From Thalassia testudinum (Eukaryota; Streptophyta; Magnoliopsida; Alismatales; Hydrocharitaceae): a stretch of 64,000 bases of DNA. How positions within the stretch are numbered: position 1 is the first letter of the stretch; the number at the start of each line of letters is the position of its first letter. The position numbers were made by a program, and so were the translations under genes. The stretch covers positions 72,037,501 through 72,101,500 of the forward strand of contig JAZHRO010000013.1 of assembly GCA_037157565.1 (NCBI GenBank), in the 5' to 3' direction. This document shows, in pieces, positions 21,744-32,165 of this stretch. A model generated the notes under the pieces. The model was not told the origin of the DNA. It ran no database searches and worked only from the letters and a program-made list of their open reading frames with translations.

Positions 21744-24461
21744 TGATGAGAGACTCATCATGGCTCCTAATTAACATTAATTAGCCAGTTTACTTAGCTA
21801 ATTAACTAAGAATACACTAAATATAGGGTTAATTATAATATAGGGGTAAAATACTAAGGACTTACAAAGTAAGTTAAAAATACATAATTAAGGCTCAATT
21901 AATCTTAATATAAGTTCAATTAATAATTATGACTCAATTCACAATCATTTAGCTATATATTAAGTATTTCATTTAACTTAATTGAATTAAGGACCTAAGT
22001 ATTTAATTAACTAAATTAATCTTATCATTTAAATAAATATAGCTAATGAGGGTAAAAACATAATTTCAAGGCATAAATATATTATTTAGTTTATTTACAA
22101 TAATATATAAAAAGCTGAAAAGGAAATAAATTAAAATAAGCCTAAAAATTCACTGTTTACCTTTATACCCTTAGCTTTCATTCCAAACGAGTCATTTTCC
22201 TTTCATTATGGTCTTTTATATTTCAAATACACCCCTGTGAATAGTCGTTCTTCTTCCTCTTCTTCTTCACTTTGAACGGTTGAGAATGGCCGATTTTCAC
22301 ACCCTACGATGATCGTCAATCATTCATCCAAAGTCCATCGCCATTGTCGCCAAACTTAGGCTCACCATAATCTTTTCATCCCACGACTTGGATCCCCTAA
22401 AACTCAACTAACTCCAGCACGGTAAACTCACTGTCGCTCGAGAAGAACACCTTGATTCCGACGTACCTGAATGCAATCGCATCCAGATTGTTACGACCCG
22501 GTTCCCGAATCCCTATAGGACACGAGACCGGCTCGACTCGACTAATCCCAAGACCCAGTCGTCCAATAAGAAATAACCAAAAAGCAGGAAAGTAAACCAC
22601 ATTCACTATGCTAAGTAACTAACAGTCAAAAAGTACAACACTAAAGGAAGTAAAAGCTGCTAACAGTACATATCACCACCACAACAGTAAAGCGGAAATA
22701 AAGTACAGAAACATAAACGGTAACAAGAGTCTGAACTCACTAACAAAAAGGAAGTAAAACAACAGGAAACTACTGCTAGGTTCGACTAGGCCCAGCACCC
22801 TCTGCAGCTGGCGGCTCGGGCTACTCAACTCCTGGACCTGTAAAGGGTACGAGAAAAACAGAGTCAGCGAACGCTGAATAGAGTGGTAACCAAACTAACT
22901 AAAGCAGTAAAAGCTAACAGGTAATTTATCTTTTCCAATTATTTTATTTTATAAGTCATTCCTTTTTACCCATTGGTTTACTTTTCAGATCTCTTTCTTG
23001 ATCTCGCATGTTCCTTATGGGAACGATCTTGATTACAATTTTTTCCAAAGAGTAGAAGGCACACATGGTGCTCTCCTGGCCGGGAGAGTCCCCCGTGGTG
23101 ATCCTACACCCAGTCAACCACCCCGAGGTCACGGACAGACATAGCAGTGACTACGGCATGCGCGATAAGCGCACGGATAGCTACCCCGCACTAGCACGCG
23201 GTCAGTCATTTCCGCTAGCGGGTATGTCCAAAGTACAGCATGGAACAGTATAGGACCTATCCCTCTCAGTAACTGGGGTCTAGCCCCTCAGAACCAAACA
23301 GGGGTCTCGCCCCTCCATAGTCCGCGCACCCTCGTCTGACTACCCCAATTTGCCCAGTGGGCCTAACAAGTCGGTGTAGGGTGGCTAGCTGAACCCCAGG
23401 TCCCGTGGGGTGGCAAGCCCTCTCCCTACACTGCTAGCTCTCCCCGGTACAGTGTACGCAAGGGCCAAAGAAGTTCGTGTAGAGTGGCCAATCCTAACCC
23501 GAGGTCCCAACCCAAGGGCGGCTAGCTCAACTCTACACTAAACAGGGGACAATCACTCTCCTTGGTACCACGTACTCAAGCGCCAGCACACTTCCCACTT
23601 ACATTTCCAGATCCATTCCATTTGTCCACAGGAGCTTGATGAGAACCTCATCATGAGCCATAACTAGCTCATTTTTGACCTAATACAGAAGATAAAAGCT
23701 CCTACATAACTCAAGGAAAGGCTTAACTCAGAGAATTCTGAGTTTAAGAAGAAAACAAGTCATAAGGGGTAAAAATGTAATTTTACCAGCACAATCTGCA
23801 AACAGGGTAACTCAGGGTCCAAACATAGGTCAAACTAACCTAATAAGAAGGAAAGTGAGATAATCTGATCTGATAAGGGCTACAGCAACTCCAAGGAATT
23901 AAATGACAATCTGTAACCCTAAAACAAACCCACTCCAATTCAAGAGGTTCGAGGAAAATAAAAAATCGAATAAACCCTCTAAAATTCATAGAAAAATAAT
24001 CTCTAGGGTTTAGAACCTCCAATTTGGCCTTAGGAATCCATTTTGACCTACATTGAGAACCATACCCAATTAATAACTTAATTTGGGTTTTTTACGTAAA
24101 TTGATCGGTCAAACAAGGTTTGATCTAGAAATAAAATTCACCATCAAAATCCTTAGGACCTAATTAGCCATGTATAAAAACTTGAGCCTAAGAAGAGACC
24201 TTCTTGACCAACTTTACATTTTGGTCCTCATCTATTACTTTTTGGCCCTCAACTTTTGAAACCCTCACATTTTGGCCCCTAACTCCTCTTCGTTCTTTGC
24301 ATTTGGGTCCTCCCTACAAACCCTGAGCAGCGCTATGCTCCGGCGGAGCATGGCGCCGGAGCATGGCGCCGCGCAGGGTGAGGGAGACCCTCTGCCAAGT
24401 CAACCTGGTGTTCCCTGCGACGTCTGCTGTCGTAGGGACACCTCCACGCTCTCTGCCATCG

Positions 24462-24497
24462 CCCACACCTTCCATGCGAACGCGCGGAAGGTATGGG
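24462..24497 (+). repeat. Hairpin upstream of TATA, 5' LTR of A
   Basis: Arms CCCACACCTTCCATGCG and GCGCGGAAGGTATGGG enclose AAC. The apex GCGAAC is unchanged in all four copies, while arm bases change in pairs between A, K and J. It lies 71 bases before the TATA box. Confidence 0.7.
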
Positions 24498-24567
24498 TAG
24501 CAGTCCGGCCATCCTTCGGTGAGGGAGGCACGTCGCCTCCCTCCGTCCTCCTCTCTGATTCCACCTC

Positions 24568-24575
24568 TATAAAAA
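24568..24575 (+). promoter_or_regulatory. TATA box, 5' LTR of A
   Basis: TATAAAAA in a GC-rich setting, conserved in the 3' LTR (30731-30738) and, as TATAAATA, in K and J. Confidence 0.7.
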
Positions 24576-25721
24576 CCGCCCCCGTCCACCGAACTCAACA
24601 GCTCGGTTCTGACGGAGAAAACCCCTCCTCTTCCCTCTCTTCCCACTCCGGCAGAAGCCCCCCTACTCCGGCGGTTCTTCCTCCTCCTCCTCGTCGCTCT
24701 GCCGCACTACCAGCAGCAGAGCTACCTTCACCCGCTCTTCCCGCGTCGCGCCGTACCCAGCGCGCGCTCTCCCGCTCTCTCCTCGCCACCGCCCCTTCTC
24801 TCTGGGCACCTTCTTCTCCGGCGACAGTCGATACGACTGTCACCCTACTCCGGTCCCCCTCGTCCCTCCAAGTAGGTACAGTTCTTCCCTTTCCTCCCCT
24901 CTTTCTTTTCCCTATTTTAATATGCTCAACCACCCTTCAACCGCACCTAATCACCCTCACTTCTCCATCTCCGGCCACCCTCCGGCGAGACGTTCCCATC
25001 GCTCCGCAGCCCCATACCCCTCGTCGACCCTCACACAACCTCCGCCTCACCACACTGAGCAACCTCCGCTCACCCATTATCGCTCCACCGCCCCACCACA
25101 CTCCACCGAACAAACCCATTTTTCCGATTGCAGTCGACCTAGGGCCGCCGCCAGACACCGCCCCACAACCTGCTACCCCCCGCATTACCTTCGCCGTGCC
25201 ACGACGAAGGTCACCCTGTAGTCTGATTAGGCCGAGAGGCCCTGTTTGTGTTTGGCAGGTCTGCAGCCCCGGTCGCCATTGGCGACAAGGCGAGGAGCTT
25301 CCAAGCAAGCTCCAGTCCCTGCAGCAACAGGATCCCAGCTGAGGTGAAGCGGGGGGACTTGAGCGAAGGCAAGGAGCAGATCTGCGAAGAGAAACAAGTG
25401 CGTTGCTGCTGAAGCCAGGTCGCGTCTTCCTGCGGGCGCGCGCAAGCGAGGGACAAAATTTAGTCCCACATCGTGGGATTTCAAAGCGCCGCACCGATTT
25501 AAATTGTTTTTGTGAAATAAGCTTATCGCCTCAGTACACGGGGTGAGGTCCCTCTCACCCGCTCACCCGGCCTCGTCCGCGATCACCCCCCGCGGACCTG
25601 GCCCGACCCATTTACCGGACCTGCACTCCTCGCCCACCACCGCACGCCGGTGGGCCTGGACCCGGGCACGACTCGTACCCGAATACCCGGCAGCTCTGGG
25701 AGAGCTATCCTACGAGCGGAA

Positions 25722-26240
25722 TCTGAGAGAGAGAGAGAGAGACGCAGGAGAGGGTAGAGTAGGTTTTCGCCCTGACCAATCTGTGAGTGTGCAGGCACAG
25801 AGGAAGAAGAAGAGAGGGCAGACTGCAGAGGAAGAAGGAGAAGAGAAAGAAGAAAGGAGCAGCCAAAGCTGTGGCTGCTTGAAGAAAAGCGAGGCAGAGA
25901 AGAAGAAGGCCGACGAAGAAAGACTGAAGGAAGAAGAAGGAGGAGCACCAAGCAGCACTGTAGCAGCGGCGACTTAAGTCGTCTGATTGGAAAATTAAAC
26001 GACGCTCTGCAGAGGAAGAGGAGGAAAGAAGAGTAGGCACTGCACAGAGGAAGAAGAAAAAGAGAAGCTGAAGAAGAAGACGAGAAGCGCAAGGAAGACA
26101 AAGCTGAAAGAAGAAGAGAAGAAATAGAAGAAGCTCTGAAGAAAGAAGAAAAGAGAAGATCAAGGAAGAAGATCCGAGAAAGAAAAGAAGAAGACAAGCA
26201 AAGAGCGAAAGAAGAGAAGAAGAAAAAGCCAACAAAATAA
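25722..26240 (+). repeat. Long purine-rich (GA/GAAGAA) stretch in A LTR
   Basis: Starts with a (GA)n run at 25722-25743, continues as imperfect GAAGAA repeats, and is closed by a (CT)n run at 26243-26259. It is downstream of TATA, so in element RNA it would be a purine-rich leader. It is kept in the 3' LTR (31890-32396) and, reversed, in K (35400-35870) and J (49940-50400). Antisense ORFs of about 200 codons here are artefacts of the composition. Confidence 0.85.
25978..26003 (+). repeat. Conserved 11-bp-stem hairpin, 5' LTR of A
   Basis: GTCGTCTGATT then GGAA then AATTAAACGAC; two arm positions no longer pair in this copy. Homologous hairpins at 32140-32165, 35731-35756 and 50312-50337 are better preserved. 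It sits inside the otherwise unstructured purine-rich leader. Confidence 0.75.
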
Positions 26241-26432
26241 ATCTCTCTCTCTCTCTCTTTTCACTTTTGTAATAGAAACTTTGTACTTCTAGAATACAAT
26301 TTGCTCCCTGAGTTCGACCTGGGAAAACTTTTATTTTTCGAGTAACAAATTATATTAAATTGGTAACTGCTCCTCTATACTATACTACAATGAGATATTA
26401 AAACCATAGAGGATTGGCACTGAGCCAGTTTT

Positions 26433-26450
26433 TGGCGTCGTTGCCAGGGA
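26433..26450 (+). other. Primer binding site of A (tRNA-Asp type)
   Basis: TGGCGTCGTTGCCAGGGA starts six bases after the 5' LTR end. It resembles the complement of the plant tRNA-Asp 3' end with two mismatches to the common TGGCGCCGTTGCCGGGGA form. Confidence 0.85.
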
Positions 26451-26525
26451 GCAACGGCTATTCTAGAAGATTTGAAATTCTTTTAAGAGATTGCTAATCT
26501 TTTTCTCTCTTATGTGCAGGTAAAA

Positions 26526-26561
26526 ATGAGAAGAGCAGCTGCACAACAAACACTCCAATAA
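26526..26561 (+). pseudogene. gag: gag start remnant of A
   Basis: An ATG follows a pyrimidine tract and TGTGCAG/GT, a splice-acceptor-like context also seen before gag of C2. The frame MRRAAAQQTLQ stops after 11 codons. It is in the right place for gag, but nothing beyond this start is kept in frame. Confidence 0.4.
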
Positions 26562-27370
26562 ATAGGTAATCTTCATTAGCCCTCTCTTAAACTCCCTTAA
26601 AATCTAAAAAGGAACGAAAAGAAAAATCAACTTAGGGCTACCTGCATCATACATAGTAATTCCTCAAAGTTGCCTAAATTTTTCATTTCCACACATTTTA
26701 ACTGTCCATCCAACTAAGGTAACTAGGGCTAAAACCTTCTTGATTGAGCCCTAGATACTACATTTTTGAGGCAACTGAAATGGACCAACTAGAGCCAACC
26801 CAGGAATTGAAAAGCTAGGGTTTTTAGAGACACACCTTCTAGTAACAAAGAAAAGATCTTCCCAAAAAGAGGTGTACCTAAACCTTGTTTGAAAAGATCT
26901 ATACAAGAGGAACCCTAAGCAAATCAGGCTCTTAAATCCATTTGAACCTTAAAAGAAAGGACCCAAAAGCTCCCAAAGGAACAAGAGGTGAAGTTGACCC
27001 TTTGGGTCAACCAACCTTAAAATTAGGTCACTTCTTCACTCAAAATACTTAAAAGGTCAAGTGGAACACTAAGCACCCTGATCTTAAACCAAAATTGGTA
27101 GACTTAAGAGGTCAAGATCCCCATTCTGGTCTACCTGGAACCGCAGTGACAAGAGAGGTCGGGTGGGGGAAACCCTGTAACCCATGGGGACGCTCTACCG
27201 TGTAGGGGTCTTCGCGGGACTCACCCTCTCTGGCTACCCAAGTAATTCTCAGGTGGACGATCTTTCTGATCAAGGGGTCCATCTGCCTCGCACCTCTATA
27301 GTCACCCAACACATTTTTGGGTGACTTGATTGGGTCCAACACCTTCTAAACTCTTCCACTCCAACAGTGC
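26562..27370 (+). other. Leader region of A without readable gene
   Basis: Between the gag start remnant and the fused ORF I see AAG/CCTAAA-rich sequence without a frame above 76 codons or a protein motif. It may be decayed gag leader. Confidence 0.5.
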
Positions 27371-28243
27371 ATGAACGGTAGGAGATCCTTAAGACCACCC
27401 TTAAGATCTCCTTTAGGAATTCACTCTCGTCAAGGCCCAGCCTTGACTCCCGTGTTTGAGCAGCAACCTTACCCCATCATTCTCTCATCTAATTCTGAAT
27501 CAAGCTCTTCTTCTTCCCCTATCATGGCTCAGCCTGTTGAGGAAAAAAATAATTTGGAGCACCAGCTCCAGCGACTCAATGACCAAATACGGGGTGTCTC
27601 ACCGAATCTCTACTCCTTACCACCCCCAACTAATGGTCTAGCTGAGCTGTCAAATCGGGAGATCAAGAAAATCCTGCAAGTCACTATTCGGCCTAATAGG
27701 AAGGACTGGTCGTCCCGACTTCCGGAAGCATTGTGGGCCTATAGGACCGCCCACAAAACCCAGTTAGGCATGTCTCCCTTTAGACTAGTGTACGGAAAGG
27801 CGTGTCACCTTCCCGTAGAACTGGAACATAAAACCTATTGGGCAGTACGGAATTGTAATCTAGATCTTTCAAAGGTTGGAACCCACAGAAAACTCCAAAT
27901 CAGGGAGATCGATGAATTACGCCTAGACGCGTATGAGAACTCGCGAATCTACAAGGAGCGGGTTAAAGCCTTCCATGACAAGCACATCTCGAGAAAGATC
28001 TTTCATCCTGGTCAGAAGGTCTTACTCTTTGATGCCCGACTCAGACTTTTCCCGGGAAAGCTGCGATCCAAGTGGGTCGAACCATATTTAGTCTGACAGG
28101 TTTTTGGAAATGGAGCTATCGAAATCAATCCACTCAGGCACGATTCCGAACCTTTCATCGTGAACGGCCAGAAACTCAAGCCGTTCATTGATGTGACTTC
28201 TACTGATTTGGCTGAATCATCTTATATCCTCCATTCCCCTTGA
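27371..28243 (+). pseudogene. Gag-like/integrase fusion remnant of A
   Basis: A 241-codon frame (27371-28096) starts with a Ser/Pro-rich, gag-like part ([27 protein letters not shown]), then joins the C-terminal end of an Athila integrase: [14 protein letters not shown] with the catalytic Glu, [60 protein letters not shown]. Just before the join the integrase string ISTPYHPQ is readable in another frame (about 27600-27630), so a frameshift lies there. A stop at 28094-28096 is followed by in-frame integrase tail (NGQKLKPFID) to about 28243. The layout implies a deletion of most of gag-pol. Function as an enzyme is excluded. Confidence 0.85.
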
Positions 28244-28506
28244 GCTTATTACGCCCAGCCGATGGCGTAAAACCCAGCGCTTAACGGGAGGCAACCCGTC
28301 TTTTTCCTAAAAATCCAAAACCTTTTTCTGACACTTTTGTGCACTTAACATTCACCCTTGTAGGCAGCCGACCCCACCTCAGATGCTTGCATCTGGGATT
28401 AGAAATCGTCCGCAAAATTCATCCCGACTCATTCACTCATCCAAATTTCTGTCTTAAGGAATGAACTAAGTAAATAAAAGACCCCCTAAGTCACAATGAG
28501 GACATT

Positions 28507-28530
28507 GCAAACCTTAGGCATGGGGGGGTA
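28507..28530 (+). other. Internal polypurine-like motif of A
   Basis: GCAAACCTTAGGCATGGGGG and two further G, nearly the same as the terminal motif GCAAAACCTAGGCATGGGGG at 29778-29797, about 1.27 kb upstream of the LTR. It is followed by TATAAAAG. A partial copy without the G run is at 28792-28809. Confidence 0.6.
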
Positions 28531-29207
28531 TAAAAGTGCAAAACTTATAAGAAAAGGTTTTAAACAGAAAAAATTCACATATGCCAAAAACACCATAAAA
28601 ATTAAAAAAAAATCGAAAAAGAATAAGAGGAGAAAGAAATTTTGTGGGAAAAGGAAAAGAAACAAAATGAAAAAATAGCACAAAATGTGAGAAAAAGTGA
28701 TAGTCATTAGTAAGAAACTAAGGAATTAACCTAAGTTCTAGACTCCATTCAAGAAAAGAACTGAAAAGTGCACAATGGGATTAGTAAGAACGCAAACCTT
28801 AGGCATTCTTGGATAGACTCTTAGTACTCATTAAGATCTGGACACTCCTCAAGAGGTTGAGGAAAATGAAAAGCTGAAGTATTAAGTCTAAGGCTTAGGG
28901 AGTATTCGACCTCACTAACTAACTTTTCGTCTACAGGACTCAGTAACCTAAGCACCCTAACCTCACACACAGCCTGGTTCAGTAAGCGTAAAAATCAAAA
29001 TCACGCAGAAGCGTCGCAAAATTCTTAAAAGTACACCTAGAGTAAGAGTGGCCGATCAACACAAGTTGATTTGGGCGAGTTCCCAGCGCAGAGAGGCGGG
29101 AAATCCCCTTGAAGATGCGTAACAAAATATCATCTCCTCGGTGCTTGTCTCTTAGGATATTTACATATCCTACTGGGGGCATGTAAACACTTTGCTGGTT
29201 CAAATTC

Positions 29208-29360
29208 CATGGATGGCATTATCACGAAGTGTCAATTGCCAGGGTCTGGATTCGGCCACGGAACACCATGGATGGGATTATCTCGAAATCTCAATAGCCA
29301 GGGTTCCGGGGGTTGCCATGGGTGGTGCTATCTCGAAGCATCGATTGCCAGGAACCCTTG
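29208..29360 (+). repeat. Three degenerate tandem units in the A 3' UTR
   Basis: CCATGG(G/A)TGG...TATC(T/A)CGAA...GCCAGG units begin at 29208, 29266 and 29316. The same three units occur in M at 13530-13700. Confidence 0.75.
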
Positions 29361-29790
29361 AGGATTGATGATGGGAGCAAGGAATCTAATACAGACCGTG
29401 TTGAGAAGCCAATCCTAAGCTAGAATTAAAAAGAAAAAGAGAGAGAAAACTCTCCAAACAGAAAAATTTTCTATCTCTCTCTCTTACAAAACGCACTGCG
29501 AACTGAGCCAGGGCTAAAATCATTCCAAGCACAGGTGCTTTAACCACAAAGTCCAATAGACCTTAGGTTAGTTCTTGTAGGCCTTAAAAACCTTTGCTAA
29601 GGACTGAGGCTAAGGCTAAACAGATCTGGATCTTGATTGATACTAGAGTACCTTTTAGGCCTATGGTCAGCATTCTAACCTAATCTAAGCTCAAATGAAA
29701 AAGCACTTATCTGAAGCTATTAAAAACTTCATGGTCTAGAACAAAGGTTGAAACCTTAAGTTTTTGCTAAGGGACTAGCAAAACCTAGGC

Positions 29791-29799
29791 ATGGGGGTA
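29791..29799 (+). other. Polypurine tract of A
   Basis: ATGGGGGTA directly before the 3' LTR start TGATGAG. It is the expected plus-strand primer. Confidence 0.75.
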
Positions 29800-30624
29800 T
29801 GATGAGAACCTCATCATGAGCCGTAACTAGCTCATTTTTGACCTAATACAGAAGATAAAAGCTCCTACATAACTCAAGGAAAGGCTTAACTCAGAGAATT
29901 CTGAGTTTAAGAAGAAAACAAGTCATAAGGGGTAAAAATGTAATTTTACCAGCACAATCTGCAAACAGGGTAACTCAGGGTCCAAACATAGGTCAAACTA
30001 ACCTAATAAGAAGGAAAGTGAGATAATCTGATCTGATAAGGGCTACAGCAACTCCAAGGAATTAAATGACAATCTGTAACCCTAAAACAAACCCACTCCA
30101 ATTCAAGAGGTTCGAGGAAAATAAAAAATCGAATAAACCCTCTAAAATTCATAGAAAAATAATCTCTAGGGTTTAGAACCTCCAATTTGGCCTTAGGAAT
30201 CCATTTTGACCTACATTGAGAACCATACCCAATTAATAACTTAATTTGAGTTTTTTGCGTAAATTGATCGGTCAAACAAGGTTTGATCTAGAAATAAAAT
30301 TCACCATCAAAATCCTTAGGACCTAATTAGCCATGTATAAAAACTTGAGCCTAAGAAGAGACCTTCTTGACCAACTTTACATTTTGGTCCTCATCTATTA
30401 CTTTTTGGCCCTCAACTTTTGAAACCCTCACATTTTGGCCCCTAACTCCTCTTCGTTCTTTGCATTTGGGTCCTCCCTGCAAACCCTGAGCAGTGCCATG
30501 CTCCAGCGGAGCATGGCGCCGGAGCATGGCGCCGCGCAGGGTGAGGGAGACCATCTGCCAAGTCAACCTGGTGTTCCTTACGACGTCTGCTGTCGCAGGG
30601 ACACCTCCACTCTCTGCGCCATCG

Positions 30625-30660
30625 CCCACACCTTCCGTGCGAATGCGCGGAAGGTATGGG
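30625..30660 (+). repeat. Hairpin upstream of TATA, 3' LTR of A
   Basis: Arms CCCACACCTTCCGTGCG and GCGCGGAAGGTATGGG around AAT. Same position as 24462-24497. Confidence 0.7.
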
Positions 30661-30730
30661 TGGCAGTCCGGCCATCCTCCGACGAGGGAGGCACGTCGCC
30701 TCCCTCCATCCTCCTCTCTGATTCCACCTC

Positions 30731-30738
30731 TATAAAAA
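30731..30738 (+). promoter_or_regulatory. TATA box, 3' LTR of A
   Basis: TATAAAAA, same setting as in the 5' LTR. Confidence 0.7.
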
Positions 30739-32139
30739 CCGCCCCCGTCCACCGAACTCAACAGCTCGGTTCTGATGGAGAAAACCCCTCCTCTTCCCTC
30801 TCTTCCCACTCCGGCAGAAGCCCCCTTGCTCCGGCGGTTCTTCCTCCTCCTCCTCGTCGCTCTGCCGCACTACCAGCAGCAGAGCTGCCTTCACCCGCTC
30901 TTCCCTCGTCACGTCGTACCCAGCGCACGCTCTCCCGCTCTCTCCTCGCCGCCGCCCCTTCTTTCTGGGCACCTTCTTCTCCGGCGACAGTCGATACGAC
31001 TGTCGCCCTGCTCCGTTCCCCCTCGTCCCTCCAAGTAGGTATAGTTCTTCCCTTTCCTCCCCTCTTTCTTTTCCCTATTTTAATTTGCTCAACCACCCTT
31101 CGACCGCGCCTAATCACCCTCACCTTCTCCATCTCCGGCCACCCTCCGGCGAGACGTTCCCATCGCTCCGCAGCCCCCTACGCCTCGCCGACCCTCACAC
31201 AACCTCCGCCTCACCACACTGAGCAACCTCCGCTCACCCATTATCGCTCCACCGCCCCACCACACTCCACCGAACAAACCCATTTTTTCGGTTGCAGTCC
31301 GACCTAGGGCCGCCGCCAGACACCGCCCCATAACCTGCTACCCCCCGCATTACCTTCGCCGTGCCACGGCGAAGGTCACCCTGTAGTCTGATTAGGCCGA
31401 GAGGCCCTGTTTGTGTTTGGCAGGTCTGCAGCCCCGGTCGCCATTGGCGACAAGGCGAGGAGCTTCCAAGCAAGCTCCAGGCCCTGCAGCAACAGGATCC
31501 CAGCTAAGGCGAAGTGGGGGGACTTGAGCGAAGGCAAGGAGCAGATCTGCGAAGAGAAACAAGCGCGTTGCTGCTGAAGCCAGGTCGCGTCTTCCTGCGG
31601 GCGCGCACAAGCGAGGGACAAAATTTAGTCCCACATCATGGGATTTCAAAGCGCCGCACCGATTTAAATTGTTTTTGTGAAATAAGCTTATCGCCTCAGT
31701 ACACGGGGTGAGGTCCCTCTCACCCGCTCACACGGCCTCGTCCGCGATCACCCCCCGCGGACCTGGCCCGACCCGTTTACCGGACCTACACTCCTCGTCC
31801 ACCACCGCACACCGGTGGGCCTGGACCCAGGCACGACCCGTACCCGAATACCCGGCAGCTCTGGGAGAGCTATCCTACTAGCAGAATTTGAGAGAGAGAG
31901 ACGCGGGAGAGGGTAGAGTAGGTTTTTGCCCTGACCAATCTGTGAGTGTGCAGGCACAGAGGAAGAAGAAGAAAAGAGGGCAGACTGCAAAGGAAGAAGG
32001 AGAAGAGAAAGAAGAAAGGAGCAGCCAAAGCTGTGGCTGCTTGAAGAAAAGCGAGGCAAAGAAGAAGAAGGCTGACGAAGAAAGACTGAAGGAAGAACAA
32101 GGAGGAGCACCAAGAAACACTGTAGCAGCGGCGACTTAA

Positions 32140-32165
32140 GTCGTCTAATTGGAAAATCAGACGAC
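32140..32165 (+). repeat. Conserved hairpin, 3' LTR of A
   Basis: GTCGTCTAATT, GGAA, AATCAGACGAC: 10 of 11 pairs. Confidence 0.75.

Larger units (their letters stand above)
23637..26427 (+). mobile_element. 5' LTR of A
   Basis: Begins with the perfect palindrome TGATGAGAACCTCATCA and ends GGCACTGAGCCA just before the primer site. Order: AT-rich first 670 bases, GC-rich promoter part with hairpin 24462-24497 and TATA 24568-24575, GC-rich leader, GTCCCACATCGTGGGA block near 25463, purine-only stretch 25722-26240, then the CTCCCTGAGTTCGACCTGGG block near 26307 typical of Athila LTR ends. The 356-codon ORF at 24272-25342 and its antisense partners are compositional, not genes. Confidence 0.9.
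28244..29799 (+). other. Long 3' UTR of A
   Basis: Begins with GCGCTTAACGGGAGGCAACCC, a block found after integrase in Athila elements and present in M near 14700. It then has a polypurine-like motif (28507-28530), a truncated copy of it (28792-28809), a three-unit repeat (29208-29360) and the terminal polypurine tract. The same order is found in M (14700 down to 13105). I see no credible ORF. Confidence 0.8.

Noticed and set aside
24272..25342. 356-codon ORF in the GC-rich promoter/leader of the A 5' LTR (and its copy at 30435-31307)
   Set aside because: It lies across the LTR promoter, has Pro/Ser/Arg-rich composition, and changes length between the two LTRs through frameshifts. Long ORFs occur on several frames of both strands. 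No domain.
25583..26235. Antisense Ser/Leu/Phe-rich ORFs (176-204 codons), repeated at 31748-32421 and, as sense ORFs, at 35327-36022 and 49844-50369
   Set aside because: They are translations of the purine-rich tract. CTTCTT repeats give Leu, Phe and Ser without stops.
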